Source: JBCBTJ01 sp039818665 | GTDB lineage: Bacteria; Pseudomonadota; Alphaproteobacteria; Caulobacterales; Hyphomonadaceae | NCBI GenBank assembly: GCA_039818665.1 | Contig: JBCBTJ010000009.1 | Location: 3,343-67,342 of the forward strand | Length of the DNA stretch: 64,000 nucleotides | Reading direction: 5' to 3' | Shown here: positions 59,260 to 64,000 of the stretch, piece after piece | Layout of the letters: the number at the start of each line of letters is the position of its first letter | Position numbering within the stretch: the first letter of the stretch is position 1 | Translations under genes and position numbers: made by a program | The notes under the pieces: model-generated | The model's database searches: none | What the model saw: the letters and a program-made list of their open reading frames with translations, nothing else | Told to the model about the DNA's origin: nothing

Positions 59260-59353
59260 AACGGTCAGGGCGGAGCCGCCTAGGTGCTTCCAGGCAACTT
59301 CGGACTGACGTCCTTCTTGCTTAACTGGCCGGTCCTTCGGGACCGGCCTTTTT
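59260..59353 (+). ncRNA. Possible small structured RNA ending in a terminator
   Basis: Within the 256-nt gap before the GH15-like gene, 59264-59268 (GTCAG) pairs with 59305-59309 (CTGAC). This encloses a GGCGG/CCGCC hairpin (59269-59280) and a TGC/GCA hairpin. The whole is followed directly by the strong terminator at 59327. No promoter is convincingly visible and no Rfam family is recognised, so this may only be the 3' UTR of the phosphatase transcript. Confidence 0.3.
59327..59353 (+). terminator. Strong Rho-independent terminator with UUCG tetraloop
   Basis: GGCCGGTCC (59327-59335), TTCG, GGACCGGCC (59340-59348) and TTTTTCG give a 9-bp GC-rich stem with a stable UUCG loop and a T run. It closes the racemase-phosphatase transcription unit, 158 nt after its stop, or a small RNA. 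Confidence 0.9.
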
Positions 59354-59424
59354 CGTTGCGTTTCATGGCCTTTGCACAGATATGACCCGTCGCGGCGACC
59401 GCGCCGCCCGCAGAGAGACGAGCC

Positions 59425-61818
59425 ATGACGCGGACATCAGTGATCGCGGCGCTCGCCGCCGGCCTGATTGTCGGCGCGTGCGCGCCGGAGCGCGACATCG
59501 ACCCGACGATCGCGCCGGGCGCGCCGGGCGCCGAGGCGTTTTGGGGCTCCGGCGCCAAGCAAGGCGTCGGCACGTCCTACGAGGCGTATCTGAACGGCGC
59601 GCACTCCGACGCCGCGGCGACAGGCGTCGTCTCGCGCGTTTGGTTCACCTTCGCTAACGGGACGATCACCGAAATCATGCACGGCCTGATCCACGAGGCG
59701 CAGGTCAACAGCGTCCGTTTCGCCGTAACGGGTGAGAGTTTCGCCGACTTTGAAGACGCCGACATGTCGCACGAAATGGCGTTTGTCGACGTCGATTCAG
59801 CCGGCCGGCCGCGGGCGCCGGCCTATCGGATTACGAGTTATGATCTGGACGGCCGCTACACGCTGACGAAGACGATCCTGACGGATCCCGGCCGCCAGGC
59901 CTTCCTGGTCCGCGCGCGTCTGGAAGGCGAGGACGGGCTGCGCCTTCATATGCTTGTCGATCCCGCCATCGCGAATTCCGGCGGCGGCGACCAGGCGCGC
60001 GCCGATCGGGACGCGTTGTTCGCTTGGGAGGACGACAAATATCTCGCCATTGTCGGTGATCGACGATTCAGCGCGGTTTCGGCTGGGTTCGACGGCGTGT
60101 CCGACGGCGAGGCGGATCTCAGGGACAACGGCGTGATGGATTGGCGTTTTGCGTCGACCGGCGGCGTTCCAGGCAATGTAACTTTGACGGCCCGGTTTCC
60201 AGCATTGAGCGGGGGCGCCGCCGAACACGTGGTCGCCTTGGGGTTCGGGGCGTCGGAGGAGGACGCTAGAGATCAGGCCGCTGGCGCCGTGTCCGCCGAC
60301 TTTGAAGAGACCGTCGCGCGCTACGTTGGGGAAGACGCGCACGTAGGATGGCGCGACTATCTCGATGGTTTGCCGGCGCTGGCGTCGCTCTACGACGTTT
60401 CACGCGATCGCGGAGTCCTCGCCAATGCGAGCGCGCTCGCCCTGAAGGTCCACGAAGACAAGACCTATGCCGGCGCGCTGGTTTCGTCGCTTGCGACCCC
60501 TTGGGGCGCGACGACGCCCGCGGTGGCCGACGAGTTCGGATATCGGACGATCGCGCCGCTTCACCTCTACCATAGTGCGACGGCGCTGCTGGCGCTGGGC
60601 GACGAGGCGACGGCGCGCGAGGCTTTCAACCATCTGCCTTGGATCCAGGTGAACACCATGACGCCGGGCAATCGCGGGGTGACGGGGTGGTTTCCCCAAG
60701 AGGCGTTGGTCGACGGCGCGCCGGTTTCCGCGATGGTTTCGCTGGACCAAACCGCCGCCCCGATCCTGCTCGGCTGGCGATTGTGGCGCGCAGAGGCGCT
60801 GAGCGAGCGCGCTTTGCAGGCCGCGTATACGTCGGGACTGCGTCAGGCGGCGGATTTTCTCGTCGATGGCGGCGCCGTCGCCTTGCAGGACAATATGGCG
60901 GACATTGCGCCGCCGCGAAGCCAGCGGGAGCGCTGGGGTGTTCGGGAAGGATATTCGCCGTCCACAATGGCGGCGCTGGTCGCTGGCCTGACGATCGCGG
61001 CCGACATCGCCGAGATGTCGAATGATCCAGAGGCGGCCAACCGCTACCTAACCGCAGCGCAACGCTATTCAAATGAGATCGAGAGACGCTTGTTCACCAC
61101 GACGGGCGTGTTCGCCGACGGCGACTCCGATGGGCGGTACTTCTTGCAAACAGCGGGCGAAGGGGGCCCCGACGCGAAAGCCGAAAAGCGCTCGATCGAC
61201 GGCGGTCCGGTGTTGCCCGAAGACCGTATCCTCGACGCCGGTTTCTTGAATTTAGCGCGCTATGGCGTGCGCTCCGTCCTATCGGCCGGGATCATTGAGA
61301 CGCTGCCAGAGATCGACGACGCCGCGCTGCCGGCGGGGGCTCGCTTGAAATATGAGTTTCGCTTTGTCGAGGCCCCGGGGGTCTATCCCGGTTGGCGGCG
61401 TTTTGGTCATGACGGCTACGGAGAAGACTCCGCCCTCGGGCGCAACTACTTCGAGGACGGGGTCCACACGGAAGGACAACGCGGCCGTGTCTGGCCGCTT
61501 CTGACGGGCGAACGCGCGCACTATGAGCTACAGCTTGCCATGGCGGACGACGTGTTGACGGGCAGCGAGGCGAGCCGGCTGCGCCGCGATTATGTGCGCG
61601 CTATGGAACTCTTCGCCAATGACGGGCTCATGCTGCCTCAGCAAGTCTGGGATGAGCCGGGCGCGAATGCGTTCGGACTCGTCCCTGGCGAAGGCTCCAA
61701 CGCGGCCGCGCCATTCACCTGGGGCCATGCCGAATATGTGAAGCTGCTCCGGTCGATCCGAGACGGCGCGGTCTGGGACGCTTACCCGCCCGTCGCGCAA
61801 CGGTTCGCGACCCGCTAA
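59425..61818 (+). CDS. GH15-like lipoprotein with substituted catalytic residues
   Basis: This 797-residue protein has a signal peptide with lipobox IVGAC (Cys 19) and the fold of GH15 glucoamylases/glucodextranases. It combines an N-terminal beta-sandwich (about 35-300) and a C-terminal (alpha/alpha)6 barrel with ERWGVREGYSPSTMAAL and GRVWPLLTGERAHYEL. In active members the acid is the first Glu after Trp in RWEE, the base is the Glu of PEQVWD, and WPRD binds glucose. Here these read RWGV (Gly 505), LPQQVWD (Gln 739) and IAPLHL. It is thus probably inactive or uses another mechanism, perhaps a glucan-binding envelope protein. The ATG at 59425 follows a purine-rich GAGAGACGAG. It is separated from the phosphatase gene by a terminator. 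Confidence 0.85.
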   Translation: MTRTSVIAALAAGLIVGACAPERDIDPTIAPGAPGAEAFWGSGAKQGVGTSYEAYLNGAHSDAAATGVVSRVWFTFANGTITEIMHGLIHEAQVNSVRFAVTGESFADFEDADMSHEMAFVDVDSAGRPRAPAYRITSYDLDGRYTLTKTILTDPGRQAFLVRARLEGEDGLRLHMLVDPAIANSGGGDQARADRDALFAWEDDKYLAIVGDRRFSAVSAGFDGVSDGEADLRDNGVMDWRFASTGGVPGNVTLTARFPALSGGAAEHVVALGFGASEEDARDQAAGAVSADFEETVARYVGEDAHVGWRDYLDGLPALASLYDVSRDRGVLANASALALKVHEDKTYAGALVSSLATPWGATTPAVADEFGYRTIAPLHLYHSATALLALGDEATAREAFNHLPWIQVNTMTPGNRGVTGWFPQEALVDGAPVSAMVSLDQTAAPILLGWRLWRAEALSERALQAAYTSGLRQAADFLVDGGAVALQDNMADIAPPRSQRERWGVREGYSPSTMAALVAGLTIAADIAEMSNDPEAANRYLTAAQRYSNEIERRLFTTTGVFADGDSDGRYFLQTAGEGGPDAKAEKRSIDGGPVLPEDRILDAGFLNLARYGVRSVLSAGIIETLPEIDDAALPAGARLKYEFRFVEAPGVYPGWRRFGHDGYGEDSALGRNYFEDGVHTEGQRGRVWPLLTGERAHYELQLAMADDVLTGSEASRLRRDYVRAMELFANDGLMLPQQVWDEPGANAFGLVPGEGSNAAAPFTWGHAEYVKLLRSIRDGAVWDAYPPVAQRFATR

Positions 61819-61873
61819 GCTGATCGCCGCCGAACCGCGCTGGTCGCGTCCGCGCAGTCATTGGGGGAAGGGC

Positions 61874-63010
61874 ATGTCGGCTCCGGAATGGCATGAGATC
61901 GAACAACGCGCCGGCTTTGAGAACGCCAGATCTCTGGCCGAGCGTGATATCGCGCCGGCGCTGAAAGCGTTGCCAGGCGAAACGCTTGGCAAGGATGGAA
62001 CGCCGAAATCCGTCCAATGGCCGTTCGCGCTCGCGTTTGGGTTTTTCATTGTCGCTTTCTTGTTGGTGGGCGCCCTGACGCCGGACAATTTCATCGGCGT
62101 GGCGCTTCGGATCATCACCTTTCCGGTGCTGTTTGTGGGCGCGTTCATTCTCGTATTGTTTCTGTTCCAAGACCGTTTCCTTAGACTTTTCTTGCGGGGA
62201 CAAGAGCGGTATCTGGCGCGCTCCAAGGCGCTGGCGTCGATCGCCGCGCTGCAGGGGCTCGCCTATGCGCCGTCTCCGGGCGGCGCGCCTGAGACGCTGC
62301 GCGCGTTTTCGAAATGGCGCTACGCGCCGCGCAAATTTCGCGAGATCACCGAACTCTTGGACATGCATGGCGGGCTGGACGCGCCGCTCGCGGCCGCCAA
62401 GCGCGCCGGCGTGTTGGGACCGAATGTGGTGATCCTCGCCAGCGCCGAACAGAAACGGAAGTATCTAGAGCGGGAAGCTGACGGCCTGCGGCTGCAAGAC
62501 GGGTTCGAGGGCGTCCGCGACGGGCTCGAGTTCGCGGCCTTCGAATGGGTGGAGGCCGTCGATGACGCGCCGGATATCCATCACCTGACGATCGTGCTTC
62601 AAGCCCCGGCGCGTTTGCAGGGCGTCACGCAGCTGCGGAGCCGCGGAACCTTTTGGCCGCGACCGCCGGACGGGGTCGACTTAGAAGAGGTCGACCTGGC
62701 GCGCGGCGCGTTTTCCGACCGGTTCCGCGTGCGGGCTCAGGATCAAACCGAGGCGCGCGCGGTGTTCAATCCGGCCGTCATCGAACGCACCGCGGCGCTG
62801 GCGCACGACGCCAAGATACGCGCCGTCGCATTTCAGGAAGGACTCGTGATCGATGTGGCGGGCGGCGATCGGTTCAACATGATCGACCTCGCCACGGGCG
62901 TTTGGAGCGACGAGACAATCCGCCAGAGCTACCAAGACGTCACCGAGCTGTTGGATCTGATCGACGCCGCCGTAGCCGCCTTCATGCTGCGCGCCAAACC
63001 GTCGAGCTAA
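61874..63010 (+). CDS. DUF3137 membrane protein
   Basis: This 378-residue protein has two adjacent membrane helices (about 50-70 and 78-100), which leave a cytosolic C-terminal domain of about 270 residues. The domain contains SIAALQGLAYAPSPGG, FASAEQKRKY-like ILASAEQKRKYLE and VAFQEGLVIDVAGGDRF, typical of DUF3137 (a relative of galanin-like membrane proteins by name only). The function is unknown. A strong GGGGGAAGG precedes the ATG at 61874. It is on the same strand as the GH15-like gene with a 55-nt gap, so co-transcription is possible. Confidence 0.8.
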   Translation: MSAPEWHEIEQRAGFENARSLAERDIAPALKALPGETLGKDGTPKSVQWPFALAFGFFIVAFLLVGALTPDNFIGVALRIITFPVLFVGAFILVLFLFQDRFLRLFLRGQERYLARSKALASIAALQGLAYAPSPGGAPETLRAFSKWRYAPRKFREITELLDMHGGLDAPLAAAKRAGVLGPNVVILASAEQKRKYLEREADGLRLQDGFEGVRDGLEFAAFEWVEAVDDAPDIHHLTIVLQAPARLQGVTQLRSRGTFWPRPPDGVDLEEVDLARGAFSDRFRVRAQDQTEARAVFNPAVIERTAALAHDAKIRAVAFQEGLVIDVAGGDRFNMIDLATGVWSDETIRQSYQDVTELLDLIDAAVAAFMLRAKPSS

Positions 63011-63032
63011 AGCTGGCGCAAACGGCGGTGAA

Positions 63033-63122
63033 TGGCGGACAGGGAGGGATTCGAACCCCCGGGACGCTTGCGCGCCCAACGGTTTTCAAGACCGCCGCAT
63101 TCAACCGCTCTGCCACCTGTCC
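63033..63122 (-). tRNA. tRNA-Ser (TGA)
   Basis: This class II tRNA with a long variable arm reads GGACAGG...CCTGTCC-G-CCA on the minus strand. The anticodon loop CTTGAAA has TGA at 63088-63086, the T-arm has GGTTCGAAT, and the encoded CCA is at 63035-63033. Confidence 0.97.
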
Positions 63123-63347
63123 GCAGGGCGGCCTATGTCGTCCAGCGCTGCGATCAATGCAAGCCCCGCCACGCTTTCGCCCAAATCCGGGACGCCAATT
63201 CTTTATGAAATGAGAAGGCGGCGCCGAAATCGACGACATGTCGTTCACCAAACTTGCAGACCCGTTTGATAAGAAGACCCTCAACCGCGCAAAAGGCGCG
63301 GACGGCGGGCAGGGACAGGCCAGCCGGTTCCGCAGAATGAGGACGAG

Positions 63348-64000
63348 ATGACAGTCTATCCGCGCGCCATTGGCGCTTTCACCGCCCTCATCGCCGCGAC
63401 CACAGCATTCTCCGCGCCCGCCGACGCCAGGCGCAAAGAGCCCGCTCCGATCGTTTATGCGGGGCAGGGCGATCGCGCCGCCGCGCCTGCGTCGGCGGCG
63501 CGCGGCGACACGCCGCGGATCGTGCGCCGAACGCTTGAGTTCCGGTATCCCGACCAGCCCGATACGCCGATTTACAAAGACATCCCGGTGGACAGCCGCG
63601 ATTACGCCAGCGCCGCTGTCGCGCCTCGGGCGGCCGCGCCGGCCCCGGCGGTCCGCCAGGCGGCATTCCAGCCCGCCGCAGATCCTGCTTATGACGAGCA
63701 AGGCGTGGCGTCTTGGTATGGCGATGGTTTTGAGGGCCGTCCGACCGCGAACGGCGAGATCTTCGAAGCGAGTGCGATGACCGCCGCCCACCCGACCCTG
63801 CCGCTGCCGAGCCTCGTTCACGTAGTTAATCTCGACAATGGGCGCGAAGTGGTCGTCCGCGTGAACGATCGCGGCCCCTTCGAAGATCTCGCCGTTCGCG
63901 GTCGGACGGCCCTCAAAACCATCGCCATACCAAGACGCCACGCCTTGCTCGTCATAAGCAGGATCTGCGGCGGGCTGGAATGCCGCCTGGCGGACCGCCG
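63348..64000 (+). CDS. RlpA-like septal ring lytic transglycosylase, 3' part replaced by a foldback
   Basis: This is an exported protein with a signal peptide (about 26 residues, cleavage near SAPADA) and a long Ala/Pro linker. The DPBB domain of RlpA starts at about residue 118 with GVASWYGDGFEGRPTANGEIFEASAMTAAHPTLPLPSLV (split for length). It continues with NLDNGREVVVRVNDRGPF, which carries the catalytic Asp. RlpA cleaves denuded glycan strands at the division site. After NDRGPF the sequence turns into the exact reverse complement of its own upstream part, so the remaining codons to the window end (EDLAVRGRTALKT...) are not RlpA. The expected VGDRIIDVSR-type block is missing. The start at 63348 follows GAGGACGAG. 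Confidence 0.85.
   Translation, partial: MTVYPRAIGAFTALIAATTAFSAPADARRKEPAPIVYAGQGDRAAAPASAARGDTPRIVRRTLEFRYPDQPDTPIYKDIPVDSRDYASAAVAPRAAAPAPAVRQAAFQPAADPAYDEQGVASWYGDGFEGRPTANGEIFEASAMTAAHPTLPLPSLVHVVNLDNGREVVVRVNDRGPFEDLAVRGRTALKTIAIPRRHALLVISRICGGLECRLADR
63646..64000 (+). repeat. Perfect inverted repeat (at least 123 bp arms) inside rlpA
   Basis: Arms 63646-63768 and 63878-64000 are exact reverse complements, with a 109-nt unique spacer between them. The inner ends meet at the 8-bp palindrome CTTCGAAG (63761-63768 and 63878-63885). The outer end coincides with the window edge, so the arms may be longer. The palindrome at the turn is what a template switch would use. Confidence 0.95.

Noticed and set aside
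63285..63301. CCGCGC/GCGCGG hairpin before rlpA as a terminator
   Set aside because: The stem is only 6 bp and there is no T run on either strand.

Overview
The window is 64 kb of dense, GC-rich chromosomal DNA from an alphaproteobacterium. The support is gene content and order: rplM-rpsI-argC; aminotransferase-hom-glpX-recJ; recG, sdhE and mfd together; heme A synthase; a DUF2842 protein; a two-domain cold-shock protein; a mitochondrial-type complex I accessory subunit beside tRNA-Pro; class I PHA synthase; and a ChrR-type photo-oxidative stress cluster. The order resembles Caulobacterales, Hyphomonadales or Parvularculales, but the sequence does not fix the genus. I see no rRNA, phage, insertion sequence, CRISPR array or plasmid module. 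The coding density and uniform composition say core chromosome.

Layout. 0-8 kb: 3' end of class II DAHP synthase, a MATE exporter, HU, a DUF429-like protein with an NADP oxidoreductase, nadE and gltX, with a LOG-family gene convergent to gltX. 8-16 kb: an Atm1-type ABC exporter followed by a phosphatidylserine-decarboxylase-like protein that has lost its catalytic residues, an AraC regulator with an NAD(P)-binding protein and a DUF1772 membrane protein, DUF2842, heme A synthase, and an overlapping convergent lipoprotein. 16-26 kb: rplM, rpsI, argC, phaC (opposite strand), a small lipoprotein, then the aminotransferase-hom-glpX-recJ run. 26-29 kb: tRNA-Glu, tRNA-Pro and tRNA-Arg interleaved with small genes. 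29-32 kb: a sulfur operon (cysteine synthase, rhodanese-type sulfurtransferase, cystathionine beta-lyase). 32-39.7 kb: the photo-oxidative stress cluster. One arm is chrR-like, a DUF6134-like protein and an FeS (6-4) photolyase. The converging arm is a CPD photolyase, an FAD oxidoreductase, DUF1365 and a cyclopropane-fatty-acid-type synthase. 40-52 kb: hldE, a three-gene unit around an APH-fold kinase, DUF502, an M16 protease lipoprotein, patatin, 3-hydroxybutyrate dehydrogenase and recG. 52-64 kb: sdhE, mfd, a degenerate REC/GGDEF protein, a CoA-transferase-family racemase, a histidine phosphatase, a GH15-like lipoprotein, DUF3137, tRNA-Ser and rlpA.

How parts work together. The 32-39.7 kb cluster pairs light-driven DNA repair with membrane lipid modification. 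Both arms are preceded by the same bipartite motif, TGATCC-N16-CGTA, which resembles promoters of the RpoE/ChrR class of ECF sigma factors, yet no sigma gene lies in the window. PHA metabolism is represented by phaC and, 29 kb away, by 3-hydroxybutyrate dehydrogenase beside a patatin hydrolase.

Most unusual observations. (1) An ungapped, roughly 110-nt non-coding element occurs twice (18181-18290 and, inverted, 41417-41526). It is centred on an identical 17-bp palindrome, and both copies lie between convergent genes. (2) A perfect inverted repeat of at least 123 bp folds rlpA back on itself at the end of the window, which probably marks an assembly artefact or a recent foldback rearrangement. 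(3) Three proteins look like enzymes without their active sites: the GH15-like lipoprotein, the Psd-like protein and the GGDEF-like protein. (4) The ChrR-like protein lacks the Cys pair of its anti-sigma domain.
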